This document shows positions 43,291 through 51,525 of a stretch of DNA of 64,000 nt, piece after piece. Source of the stretch: Thermosporothrix hazakensis (GTDB taxonomy: Bacteria; Chloroflexota; Ktedonobacteria; Ktedonobacterales; Ktedonobacteraceae); the NCBI RefSeq assembly GCF_003253565.1, contig NZ_QKUF01000007.1, positions 62,001 through 126,000 on the forward strand. The letters are read 5' to 3'. A program made the translations under genes and the position numbers. Numbering within the stretch: position 1 is the first letter of the stretch; every line of letters starts with the position of its first letter. The notes beneath the pieces are model-generated. The model saw only the letters and a program-made list of their open reading frames with translations, had not been told where the DNA came from and searched no databases.

Positions 43291-43305
43291 AGCAAGATTG
43301 TCCTT

Positions 43306-44181
43306 CTAGTGCAAGAATTGCTCCTGTAGAGGCTCTACAAGCTCTGTAACAAGGCGCTTCACAGTCCCTGTAACGAAAGGAGGACGCAGACTGAGGATCA
43401 GATGTGTCGCGCCAGAATCGATATAACGGGCGAGTAATTCGCGTTCTGCTTTTAGATTATCCAGATTAATAATGTCCTGAACGGAGCGCTCAATTGTTGC
43501 TGTATCGCGTCCGATGGCGGTACAGTGACGATCCAGCACGCTACTCTTGTGCCGAAAATCCTCCGGAGTGCCGCTGATATAGTTCCACATATCCGCATGC
43601 CGTGCGACCACACGCAAGGTGAGTTTCTCACCGCTGCCGCCGATCATAATCGGGGGATGCGGCTTTTGCAGCGGTTTGGGCTCGCAGTAGGCCTCTTTTA
43701 ACTGATAATAGGTTCCCTGAAAATTGGGTGCTTTCTCGGTCCACATCCGTTTGATGAGCTCACAGGCCTCATCAAGGCGGCGGATGCGCTCAGCGGTAGT
43801 GTAGAAGGGCAGGTCATAGGCGATATGCTCACGTTCATACCAGCCAGCACCCAGACCAAAATCAAACCGACCGTGAGTAATGACATCCAATGTCGCCGCC
43901 ATCTTGGCAAGGACTGCCGGGTTGCGATAGGTATTGCTCATGACCATAATCCCCAGACGTAGACGCGATGTGCGAGCTCCCAGGGCTGTTAACACGGTCC
44001 AGCTTTCCAGGCTCGGGGCATCCAGATGGTGTTCATCCATTGAGATGAAGTGATCGTTGATCCAGGCATGTTCGATTGCAGGATACTCTTCAGCTTCAAG
44101 CCAGGTATCAAGGATCGCCTCAAAACCGGTATCCTGGGGAGAGGTTTTGATACCAAAACGGAGTGGTTTCTCGGTTTGCAT
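43306..44181 (-). CDS. LLM-class flavin/F420-dependent oxidoreductase
   Basis: A luciferase-like monooxygenase-fold protein: LRLGIMVMSNTYRNPAVLAKMAATLDVITHGR region (about 75-110) and LGAGWYEREH are family hallmarks, followed by RIRRLDEACELIKRMWTE and PPIMIGGSGEKLTLRVVARHADMWN. It resembles TIGR03560-type F420-dependent proteins. Substrate unknown. ATG 44181 is preferred to GTG 44196 because AAAGGG lies between them. Shares its direction with the MazG-like gene 15 bases downstream. Confidence 0.82.
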   Translation of the reverse strand: MQTEKPLRFGIKTSPQDTGFEAILDTWLEAEEYPAIEHAWINDHFISMDEHHLDAPSLESWTVLTALGARTSRLRLGIMVMSNTYRNPAVLAKMAATLDVITHGRFDFGLGAGWYEREHIAYDLPFYTTAERIRRLDEACELIKRMWTEKAPNFQGTYYQLKEAYCEPKPLQKPHPPIMIGGSGEKLTLRVVARHADMWNYISGTPEDFRHKSSVLDRHCTAIGRDTATIERSVQDIINLDNLKAERELLARYIDSGATHLILSLRPPFVTGTVKRLVTELVEPLQEQFLH

Positions 44182-44203
44182 GGGCTGCCCTTTCACAAAT
44201 TTT

Positions 44204-44212
44204 CTTATAGCA
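44204..44212 (-). promoter_or_regulatory. Extended -10 promoter of the LLM gene
   Basis: On the minus strand TGcTATAAG lies 23 bases before ATG 44181; no -35 is evident. Confidence 0.45.
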
Positions 44213-44268
44213 TAACTATATCATCTTTTCGGAAGGGAAGGCCAGTGGGAAGAGAACGCAGGCAGGAA

Positions 44269-44290
44269 GGGCGGTGAGCGCTCACCGCCC
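44269..44290. terminator. Perfect 22-base palindrome downstream of argS
   Basis: GGGCGGTGAG-CG-CTCACCGCCC lies 27 bases after the argS stop. It is GC-rich and self-complementary; only a weak T-rich tail follows on the minus strand, so it is a probable terminator. Confidence 0.5.
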
Positions 44291-44317
44291 CGCAAGGGAT
44301 GGAATACTTCTTCGAGA

Positions 44318-46399
44318 TTAGATGCGCTCCAGTGGCTCAAAGCCGAGGGTGCGAAGCACGTTGTTCATAGTTTGGACAGTTGTCTTGACCAACAGCGTAC
44401 GGAAGGCCTTTACTCGCTCATCCGTCTCTTTGACGATTGGTGGAGTATGCTCATAGAAATCGCTGAAGTGGGAGGCCAGATCGAACGCATAGGAGGCCAG
44501 TGCAGGTGGCGAGAGCTGCTCTGTTGCCTCTGCCAGTTTGCGCGGATAGGCGTCAATATGGCGTAACAGTTCCCATTCGCTCTGCTCAAGCGTCTCCGGG
44601 AGTGCCTCAAGTCGTGTAGGAAGCTCATATCCCGATTCTTGCAGGCGACGCAAAATGCTGTTTGCGCGAGCATAGGCATATTGCAGATAGACGCCTGTAT
44701 CGCCGTTCGGGCGCAAAACCTCGTCCATATCAAGCGCGATGATCTGCTGAAGGTTGAAGCGGATCATAAAGTAGCGAATAGCTGAAGCTGCCAGAGCAGC
44801 AGCCGTATGGTCATCGATATCTGGCTTGTTATCCCGCTTGCGTGCCTCGTGCATGCGCTTGACAGCCTCGTTCATGAGATCGTCTGCCTTGATCTCAATG
44901 CCTTTGCGTCCTGACATCGCGTAGAACTCGCGACCATCAGAAGTATCAATGCCCAGACTCTCGGCGGTTGAGGCGGAGAGGGTGACGACCTCGTAAGCAA
45001 GGTGGCGTGAGTTCTCGGCCTGCTCGGTATAGCCGAGGCGGCGCAGGCTCTCATAGACCACCTGTTGCGGGTAGGACTGGCGCACGTCAATAACGTTGAT
45101 GACGCGTTTTGCATGTCCGAAGCGCTGTGGGTCTGCCTCTTCGTCTGTGGAGACGACATCCTTTGGTGTGCGCATTGTCCAGAGGATGCGCCCGTCATGT
45201 TGCGTGCCCCATTTGATAAAGTGGAAATGGACATTAAACTCATCGGAGTCGGTGATACCGAACTTCCAGAGCTGGTTTGCGATATCCTTCGCGGTATAGG
45301 TTGCGGTGCCGTCACTCTTGACAAGGATTTTATCGCTCATGCGCTCATTGTCTTGCTCTTTTTTCTCCTCGTCGCCAAACGGGAGAATCCAGCAGCCGGC
45401 AGCCGGTCCGGTCTCGGGGTGTTCAAGTAAGTTGCGTGTGCGGAGGACATCAAACGTGTGTTTCCAGAGATGGGCCTGAAGGATAGCGGACTCCCAGGTC
45501 AGGAGGTCATAGGAGATATTCAGGCGCGCCATTGTCTTCAGATGGGCCTGAACGATTCGATGGGAGAGGTCAGAGGCGATTGCGACATAATCGGGTTCTC
45601 CCTCAAGCTCCTCTCCATGCTCAATTGCGTGCAGTACCTTTGAGCGTAGTTCAAGCGCGTTCTTGCCCTCTTCCGATTCCTTTTCACTGTAAAGCTTATT
45701 GACCGCTACATAGACGCGTGAGCAATAGTAGTCATAAGTCTCGCCGGGAAGCGGGTCATTACCCTCAGCAAGTTGCAGCTTGCCCTGTTGGAGAAGGAGC
45801 AGACCAACAACGACATCGGCGACCTGGACACCTGAGTCGTCAATGTAATTCTCTGCCTCGACATGATACCCCTGAGAGCGGAGCATACGTACCACAGTAT
45901 CGCCGATACAGGAATTGCGCAGGTGGCCGACGTGGGCTGCTTTATTGGTATTGATCGCGGTATGTTCTACCACAACCTTTGTACCAATGCCAACTTCAGA
46001 CTGACCGAAGTCCGGACCATCCTCAAGAACAGTTTCGATGATTACCTGACCGACAGCAGGGCGGTTAAGACGGAAGTTCACATAGCCGGGTTTGGTTGCC
46101 GTGATCTCCTGAACAATGGGGTCGTTCAGCCCTTTGAGGGCCTCAACTAACCCTTCAGCAATCTGAAGCGGATTTCGTCCGAGTTTGAAGCGCATCCAGG
46201 GCATCACTGGCATCGAATAATCACCGAAGCTGGACTGTGCCGAAAAACGGAGATCGATTGGCAACTGTGCAGCATCACATTGGAGCTGCTCTTGCTCAAT
46301 GTATTTGGCCGCAGCTTGTTTGACAAGCTGAGTAAGATGTGCAAGTAAATCTTGGTGCTGGGATTCTGGCAGGTGGTCTGCCTCATTGGAGACTGTCAT
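44318..46399 (-). CDS. argS: Arginyl-tRNA synthetase
   Basis: Charges tRNA-Arg. The class I HIGH motif is HVGH at residues 156-159 (TNKAAHVGHLRNS); the KMSK loop is replaced by MSGRKGIEIK as in many ArgRS. The N-terminal Add1 domain (about residues 15-120) and the C-terminal DALR anticodon-binding domain (from about 575, SWELLRHIDAYPRKL type) are both present. 693 aa is at the long end; an insertion with Glu/Lys-rich sequence lies about residues 365-385. Stands in its own unit; no T-box is visible in the 165 bases upstream. Confidence 0.96.
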   Translation of the reverse strand: MTVSNEADHLPESQHQDLLAHLTQLVKQAAAKYIEQEQLQCDAAQLPIDLRFSAQSSFGDYSMPVMPWMRFKLGRNPLQIAEGLVEALKGLNDPIVQEITATKPGYVNFRLNRPAVGQVIIETVLEDGPDFGQSEVGIGTKVVVEHTAINTNKAAHVGHLRNSCIGDTVVRMLRSQGYHVEAENYIDDSGVQVADVVVGLLLLQQGKLQLAEGNDPLPGETYDYYCSRVYVAVNKLYSEKESEEGKNALELRSKVLHAIEHGEELEGEPDYVAIASDLSHRIVQAHLKTMARLNISYDLLTWESAILQAHLWKHTFDVLRTRNLLEHPETGPAAGCWILPFGDEEKKEQDNERMSDKILVKSDGTATYTAKDIANQLWKFGITDSDEFNVHFHFIKWGTQHDGRILWTMRTPKDVVSTDEEADPQRFGHAKRVINVIDVRQSYPQQVVYESLRRLGYTEQAENSRHLAYEVVTLSASTAESLGIDTSDGREFYAMSGRKGIEIKADDLMNEAVKRMHEARKRDNKPDIDDHTAAALAASAIRYFMIRFNLQQIIALDMDEVLRPNGDTGVYLQYAYARANSILRRLQESGYELPTRLEALPETLEQSEWELLRHIDAYPRKLAEATEQLSPPALASYAFDLASHFSDFYEHTPPIVKETDERVKAFRTLLVKTTVQTMNNVLRTLGFEPLERI

Positions 46400-46480
46400 T
46401 ATGCATCCCTCTCTTCACAAACCAGTAGTTCCAATTACTATAGCTAGCTTTGTAAAAATGGTCAAGTGAGGTCATGAAAT

Positions 46481-46519
46481 GGGCGACCGCCAGGAGAAAA
46501 GAGGTCCCGGGGGTCGCCC
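46481..46519 (-). terminator. Hairpin downstream of acs
   Basis: GGGCGACC (46481-46488) and GGTCGCCC (46512-46519) form an 8-bp stem; the minus strand continues ATTTCATG, a weak U-tract. Confidence 0.45.
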
Positions 46520-46564
46520 TTGCGTATAAGTGTTGATGTGCGATTGTCTTTGTTCCCGAAAGAA

Positions 46565-48508
46565 TTACGCGTCCAGTGTGCTGGTATCTCCCACAGGCTC
46601 ACCCAGTTCTTGAGCACGCAGAACACGACGCATAATCTTTCCTGAGCGGGTCTTTGGCAGTGTCGGGCGGAACTCCAGCTCGTCCGGTGTCGCCAGCGGG
46701 CCGACAGTTGAGCGCACGTGCTGCTTGAGTTCATTGGCGAGCGCGTCATTGGCCTCAAAGCCCTCTTTCACCGTAACGAAGACTTTGACGTGTTCGCCCT
46801 TGAGTGGATCGGGCTTGCCGATAGCTGCGGCCTCTGCTACTGCTGGATGGCTGACAAGGCAGGACTCGATTTCCATTGAACCGAGGCGATGGCCGCTGAC
46901 TTTGATAACATCGTCAACGCGGCCCTGTACGCGGAAGTAGCCGTCTTTGTCGCGTGTGGCAGCGTCACCAGCGAAGTAGACGCCGGGGATTGTATCCCAG
47001 TAGGTCTCATAGCGGGCTGGATCTCGATAGATGGTGCGCATCTGCGCGGGCCACGGATGCCGAATGATCAGGAAGCCACCCTTTGTGGCATCAACCGGAT
47101 TGCCGTTCTTATCAACAATATCTGCCTCAATGGTTGGCATGGGCTTTGTCGCGCTGCCGGGCTTCAACGGCAGAATGACCGTCGGGCTGATCAGGATCAT
47201 GCCAGTCTCGGTCTGCCACCAGGTATCAACGATGGGCAGTTCGTTGTGTCCGATATTCTTCCGGTACCAGATCCAGGCCTCAGGGTTAATCGGCTCACCG
47301 ACCGAGCCAAGCAGGCGCAGGCTGGAAAGATCGTGTTTCGCGGGCCACTCCTCACCGAAGCGCATCAGACCACGGATAGCGGTCGGAGATGAGTAGAAGA
47401 TAGATACTTTGAACTTCTCGACGACGCTCCAGAAGCGGTCGGGATTGGGATAATAGGGGGTGCTCTCGAACAGAACGCTGGTCGCGCCGTTCATCAGCGG
47501 GCCATAGACAATGTAGCTGTGGCCTGTCACCCAGCCGATATCTGCCGTGCACCAGTAGACATCCTCCGGCTTGATATCGAACACAAAGCGGGTGGTCATA
47601 TAGAGACCAACGGCATGCCCGCCATGCACGTGAACAACCCCCTTTGGTTTGCCTGTGCTGCCGCTGGTATAGAGGATATAAAGCAGATCTTCGCTGTCCA
47701 TTGGCTCACAGGGGACAACAGTATCTTCGGGAATGTCTGCCAGTAACTCATCAAGATAGATATCGCGTCCCGCTTGCATTGGCACATCATTACTCAGGCG
47801 TTTGACGACAACCACCTTTTCGATGGTGGGAGTATCTTCAAGCGCTTCGTCGGTGATCTCCTTGAGTTTGATGTGCTTACCACCGCGATAGTTCCCATCG
47901 GCAGTGATGACCACCTTTGCCCCGGCATCATTGATGCGCTCTCTTAGTGCACTTGCAGCAAAGCCCCCGAAGATGACGGTATGGACCGCCCCCAGGCGGG
48001 CAACGGCCAGGAGTGCAGCAACCTGTTCGGGGATCGCGGGCATATAAATCGCGACACGATCACCTTTTTTCACCCCCAGGTTTTGCAGACCCTTTGCCAG
48101 ACGGTTCGTCAGCTTATACAGGTCTTCATAAGTCAGGGTGCGGGTTTCGCCATTGTCTCCTTCCCAGTAAAAGGCAACCTTCTGACGCACAGGAGTTTCC
48201 ATATGCCGATCAAGGCAGTTGTAGACGATGTTGAACTGTCCACCGACGAACCAGCGGAAGAAGGGTTTGTTGGTCCATTCAAAGGTCTTTTCCCAGGGCT
48301 TAAACCAGTGCAGCTCTTTTGCCATGTCCTCCCAGAACTCAAAGCGGTTCTCAATCGACCACTTATGGAAGGCATCATAGTCTGTAAACCCTTTGGATTT
48401 CATATAGGCCATGATGTTAGCGTTTTCGACGAGCTCACTTTTGGGGGGAAATAGACGATCCTCATTTAAAATGGTGTCGGTGTTTTCAAAGTTGAGGTTG
48501 CTACTCAT
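46565..48508 (-). CDS. acs: Acetyl-CoA synthetase (AMP-forming)
   Basis: Activates acetate to acetyl-CoA with ATP. Adenylation motifs: LLYILYTSGSTGKPKGVVHV (about residues 258-277), VDTWWQTETGMILISP, AGDAATRDKDGYFRVQGRVDD and the C-terminal catalytic/acetylation Lys in PKTRSGKIMRR. The Trp in the WWQTETG motif is the residue that restricts the pocket to acetate. 647 aa is standard. Transcribed divergently from a thiolase gene, consistent with a locus for acetate or fatty-acid-derived acetyl-CoA. Confidence 0.96.
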   Translation of the reverse strand: MSSNLNFENTDTILNEDRLFPPKSELVENANIMAYMKSKGFTDYDAFHKWSIENRFEFWEDMAKELHWFKPWEKTFEWTNKPFFRWFVGGQFNIVYNCLDRHMETPVRQKVAFYWEGDNGETRTLTYEDLYKLTNRLAKGLQNLGVKKGDRVAIYMPAIPEQVAALLAVARLGAVHTVIFGGFAASALRERINDAGAKVVITADGNYRGGKHIKLKEITDEALEDTPTIEKVVVVKRLSNDVPMQAGRDIYLDELLADIPEDTVVPCEPMDSEDLLYILYTSGSTGKPKGVVHVHGGHAVGLYMTTRFVFDIKPEDVYWCTADIGWVTGHSYIVYGPLMNGATSVLFESTPYYPNPDRFWSVVEKFKVSIFYSSPTAIRGLMRFGEEWPAKHDLSSLRLLGSVGEPINPEAWIWYRKNIGHNELPIVDTWWQTETGMILISPTVILPLKPGSATKPMPTIEADIVDKNGNPVDATKGGFLIIRHPWPAQMRTIYRDPARYETYWDTIPGVYFAGDAATRDKDGYFRVQGRVDDVIKVSGHRLGSMEIESCLVSHPAVAEAAAIGKPDPLKGEHVKVFVTVKEGFEANDALANELKQHVRSTVGPLATPDELEFRPTLPKTRSGKIMRRVLRAQELGEPVGDTSTLDA

Positions 48509-48623
48509 ACGAAGTATTCCTCCTGGTTACAAGATAGGCTTTTGTGTGGAAGGGTATGCTATTGAGCCACTGGCAATACGGACAGACTCTTGCTCGCTAT
48601 CGTCTATCCTCTGTAGTTTCCAC

Positions 48624-48632
48624 ATTATAGCA
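48624..48632 (-). promoter_or_regulatory. Extended -10 promoter of acs
   Basis: On the minus strand the sequence TGcTATAAT is an exact extended -10 consensus, about 120 bases before ATG 48508. Confidence 0.55.
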
Positions 48633-48788
48633 TATAGGATCGTAGGGAGTATATAGGGAAAAGGGAGATGTCTGGACGTATAGACCAATAAGGCAAGGAA
48701 TCAGGTGAGGCTGGCAGTGCATGAAAAAGGGTATGTGGAAGAAACATCCCTTTCAAGGATGAGCTTGACTCGAAAGTGCAATCAGTGC

Positions 48789-48818
48789 TTGCAGAGAGCA
48801 GGTTTCAGGTGTTAGACT
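48789..48818 (+). promoter_or_regulatory. Candidate promoter of the thiolase gene
   Basis: TTGCAG (48789-48794), an 18-base spacer and TAGACT (48813-48818), 45 bases before ATG 48863. Confidence 0.4.
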
Positions 48819-48862
48819 GAAAACAGATACTACGTGTTTTGTTTTCACAGTGAGGTGATAAC

Positions 48863-50050
48863 ATGCAGGATATTTATCTGCTTGCAGGAGCGCGAACCCC
48901 TTCAGGCGTATTACTGGGATCACTGTCTCAGATCAGTGCAATAGATTTAAGCGTTATAGCCGCAAAGGAGGCGATCAAACGGAGCGGCGTCGAGCCCGGA
49001 CAGATCGATCAGGTTGTTCTGGGGAACGTAATACAGACGAGCAAAGATGCGATTTATTTTGCTCGTCATGTTGCTTTAAAAGCTGGTTTACCTATAGAGG
49101 TTCCGGCGTTAACTGTCAATCGTCTCTGTGGCTCGGGGTTGCAGGCGATTGTCAGCGCTGCGCAGCTCCTACGTCTGGGTGAAGGAAAGCTGGCGCTTGC
49201 TGGCGGTGGGGAGAACATGACACAGGCCCCGCATGTCATCCGTGGAGCGCGGGCAGGGCTGAAACTTGGCATGTCGCCTCAACTGGAAGATAGCCTGTGG
49301 GAGGCGCTGGTTGACAGCTATATTGGCTGTGGCATGGCGATTACAGCGGAAAATCTGGCCGAGAAGTATGGCCTGACGCGTGAGCAAGTCGACGAATACG
49401 CGCTTCGCAGTCAGGTACAGGCGCGTAAAGCGCAGGAAGCAGGCTGGCTGGCAGAAGAGATCGTCCCCGTAACGGTGAAGGACCGCAAAGGGAAGCCGCA
49501 GGAGATCACGCAGGATGAGGGTATTCGAGATACCTCGATGGAGGCGTTAGCAAAGCTTCCGGCACGTTTCCGTGAGGGTGGGGTGGTCACCGCTGGAAAT
49601 GCCAGCGGCATTAACGACGCGGCGGCCTGCGTGGTGCTGGCGACCGAGAGCGCGGTGCAGGAATATCAACTCAAACCGCTGGCGCGCCTGGTCTCCTGGG
49701 GCATAGTTGGTGTGCCGCCTGAAATCATGGGCATTGGTCCGGCTCCTGCCATTCGCCAGGCGTTGAAACGTGCTGATTTACATCTTGAAGATATGGACCG
49801 CGTTGAGGTCAATGAGGCCTTTGCCGCACAGTATCTTGCGGTGGAGAAAGGGCTTGGCCTGGATCGCAACAAAACAAATGTCAATGGCGGAGCCATTTCG
49901 ATCGGACATCCGCTGGCTGCGAGTGGCGCACGTCTGGCCCTCACACTGATGCATGAGTTACGTCGGCAGAAGCTCAAGTATGGTGTGGCCTCGTTATGCA
50001 TTGGAGGTGGTCAGGGGATTGCAGCCGTTTTTGAGAATGTGACCCGTTAA
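48863..50050 (+). CDS. Acetyl-CoA acetyltransferase (thiolase)
   Basis: Condenses two acetyl-CoA or cleaves 3-ketoacyl-CoA. The three catalytic positions are C89 in NRLCGSGLQ (acyl-enzyme), H349 in GGAISIGHPLAASGAR and C379 in SLCIGGGQG; NEAFAAQ is also present. Length 395 is the normal thiolase II size. Whether biosynthetic (AtoB/PhaA) or degradative (FadA) cannot be told from sequence alone; a neighbouring acs favours acetyl-CoA handling. GAGGTGATAAC precedes the ATG. No 3-hydroxyacyl-CoA dehydrogenase or PHA genes are adjacent. Confidence 0.93.
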   Translation: MQDIYLLAGARTPSGVLLGSLSQISAIDLSVIAAKEAIKRSGVEPGQIDQVVLGNVIQTSKDAIYFARHVALKAGLPIEVPALTVNRLCGSGLQAIVSAAQLLRLGEGKLALAGGGENMTQAPHVIRGARAGLKLGMSPQLEDSLWEALVDSYIGCGMAITAENLAEKYGLTREQVDEYALRSQVQARKAQEAGWLAEEIVPVTVKDRKGKPQEITQDEGIRDTSMEALAKLPARFREGGVVTAGNASGINDAAACVVLATESAVQEYQLKPLARLVSWGIVGVPPEIMGIGPAPAIRQALKRADLHLEDMDRVEVNEAFAAQYLAVEKGLGLDRNKTNVNGGAISIGHPLAASGARLALTLMHELRRQKLKYGVASLCIGGGQGIAAVFENVTR

Positions 50051-50070
50051 AGCATGAGCGATTGAAGCGT

Positions 50071-50106
50071 GAGGGGGGCAGAATATGCCTCTCTCATTTC
50101 TTTTTT
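50071..50106 (+). terminator. Terminator of the thiolase gene
   Basis: GAGGGGGGCA (50071-50080) pairs fully, with two G-T wobbles, with TGCCTCTCTC (50086-50095), followed by ATTTCTTTTTT. Confidence 0.75.
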
Positions 50107-50193
50107 GGGGAGGGAAGAGAGGTGGCTTGCGAGCGGATTTTCTGGTGCTTTTCTGCCCTTTTCAGCGTCTTGCATAGATATAGCAAGTTATGC

Positions 50194-50222
50194 TTGACTT
50201 TACAGATTACTCAAGGTACCAT
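50194..50222 (+). promoter_or_regulatory. Promoter of the ChrB/PaaX-like gene
   Basis: TTGACT (50194-50199), 17 bases, then TACCAT (50217-50222). Confidence 0.5.
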
Positions 50223-50231
50223 AAAAAACAA

Positions 50232-50247
50232 AGTAACACATGTTACT
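50232..50247. promoter_or_regulatory. Palindromic operator candidate
   Basis: AGTAACA-CA-TGTTACT is a perfect 7+7 inverted repeat located 9 bases after the -10 and 27 bases before the start codon, a typical place for a repressor site. Autoregulation by the adjacent regulator is the simplest guess. Confidence 0.5.
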
Positions 50248-50274
50248 ACGAACGTATCGATAGGGGTAAGATTC

Positions 50275-50964
50275 ATGCGAGAGAGCGAGGCCCTGCGCTG
50301 GTTGCAGTTAACGTATAAGGTCCCGAGCGAGCCTTCTCAGAAGCGGGTGTGGGTATGGAGACGACTTCAAAGTTTGGGTGCGTATGCCCTGCAAAACTCA
50401 GTCTATCTGTTGCCTTTTTCGGATGAGGTTGAGAGGCACTTTCGTCAGCTTGCTCATGATATTCACGAAATGGGTGGAGAGGCAAGTATTTTTTCAGTGA
50501 TCGCGCTAGATCCTCATGATGAACAGCGTATTCTCCAAACGCTACTGGAAACACGTAACAGTGAGTACAACACTATAGTCAACATCTGTGGGCAATGGCT
50601 GGCCCGAGTCGCGAAATTGACAGAAGAACAGCATTGTAGCGAGGCGTTGAAAGCTGAGCTGGCGGAGGTGTTGGAGAAGGCACATGTCTTGTTTCGAACG
50701 GCAAAACGACATGATTTGCTTGGATTGCTGACCGCGGCCCGACGGGCTGCGGCGGCTGAAGCACTGGCTGCATGTGAACAGATATTGCGTGTATTTCACG
50801 ATAAGGACCACGGTAAGGTGCGCCGTTTACTGGAGTTACATGCGGAACTGATTCACCCGTTACTGGAAGGCGATGTTCCCGGAGTAACTGCTACCTTGCT
50901 TGGACCGGTGGAAACAAGCAAGCAGGGTGGCTCCCATGAACTGCATGATGATCATGTGGAATAG
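50275..50964 (+). CDS. ChrB N-terminal / PaaX-like regulatory protein
   Basis: The first 100 residues, with LRWLQLTYKVPSEPSQKRVW, then VWRRLQSLGAYALQNSVYLLP, match the ChrB N-terminal domain, related to the PaaX fold, found in the regulator of chromate-resistance operons. The C-terminal part is helical (about 105-229). The longer frame from 50062 overlaps the thiolase terminator and lacks a ribosome site, so ATG 50275 with AGGGG upstream is used. No chromate transporter ChrA is in the window, so the signal is unknown. Confidence 0.75.
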   Translation: MRESEALRWLQLTYKVPSEPSQKRVWVWRRLQSLGAYALQNSVYLLPFSDEVERHFRQLAHDIHEMGGEASIFSVIALDPHDEQRILQTLLETRNSEYNTIVNICGQWLARVAKLTEEQHCSEALKAELAEVLEKAHVLFRTAKRHDLLGLLTAARRAAAAEALAACEQILRVFHDKDHGKVRRLLELHAELIHPLLEGDVPGVTATLLGPVETSKQGGSHELHDDHVE

Positions 50965-51006
50965 GTGCTCAAACCAGTATTTGTGGGGGACGAAAGGGGC
51001 TTCTCA

Positions 51007-51040
51007 TTGCTTTTCACGGCTATGTCAGGTACAATCCTGA
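51007..51040 (+). promoter_or_regulatory. Promoter with inverted repeat around its -10
   Basis: TTGCTT (51007-51012), 17 bases and TACAAT (51030-51035). The -10 is flanked exactly by TCAGG (51025-51029) and CCTGA (51036-51040), so a dimeric repressor could occlude it. It precedes the 53-residue gene by about 95 bases. Confidence 0.5.
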
Positions 51041-51131
51041 GTACAACTAAGCGCTGGCTGATTCGTATAAAGCAGTAAGAGCGAAAAAACGAGAGAGTGA
51101 AAACACTTCTCGGTGCTAAGGGGAAAGAAAT

Positions 51132-51293
51132 ATGAGACAGCACTATAGAAAGCCATCCAGTGGCGCAAAAGCAATTGCAATCGATCAACGTGAAATAACC
51201 AGGCGCTATCGGCTCATGTTGCTTTGGAGTGTTCTGGCGAGTGCCGGGACTTCCCTTAGTCTTTTCTTTCTACGGCTTCTTTTAGGCTTTTAA
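51132..51293 (+). CDS. Membrane microprotein (53 aa)
   Basis: A short gene with ATG 51132 preceded by AGGGGAAAG. The product begins MRQHYRKPSSGAKAIAI, is basic for 28 residues and then has one hydrophobic helix (about residues 29-53, MLLWSVLASAGTSLSLFFLR), ending LLLGF. It is therefore probably a single-pass inner-membrane peptide with the basic N-terminus inside. No family is recognised. Having its own promoter, ribosome site and terminator argues that it is real. Confidence 0.55.
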   Translation: MRQHYRKPSSGAKAIAIDQREITRRYRLMLLWSVLASAGTSLSLFFLRLLLGF

Positions 51294-51328
51294 GAAAATA
51301 CTTCTTCTCAGAAAAGGCACAATAACCC

Positions 51329-51360
51329 GGGCGTCCGTCAGAAGGACGCCCATTTGTATT
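51329..51360 (+). terminator. Terminator of the microprotein gene
   Basis: GGGCGTCC (51329-51336) and GGACGCCC (51344-51351) form a perfect 8-bp stem with a 7-base loop, followed by ATTTGTATTT. Confidence 0.65.
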
Positions 51361-51525
51361 TCTTGGTGTTTTGTTACTGGACGTAAGAGATGCTAATAAA
51401 GTAGAATAGCCGTAAGACATGTAGTGAGCTATTTCAAAAATGAATGTACGCAAGAGCAAGGTTGCGATGGAGAAAGAAAGCTGGATCGTGTTGTTGCATC
51501 GAGTGATACGCAGGGAGGGCCGGGT

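Larger units (their letters stand above)
48509..48862. other. Divergent promoter region between acs and the thiolase gene
   Basis: No gene is seen. It holds an extended -10 for acs on the minus strand, a plausible promoter for the thiolase gene on the plus strand, and a small inverted repeat CATCC/GGATG near 48749-48765. Confidence 0.5.

Noticed and set aside
46400..46564. T-box riboswitch upstream of argS
   Set aside because: The 165-base gap has no T-box sequence and largely consists of the acs 3' hairpin and a short leader.
50194..50216. CTTGA...TCAAG inverted repeat resembling a HAIR (HspR) site
   Set aside because: The half-sites are 13 rather than 11 bases apart and coincide with the -35 region; the match is too short to call.
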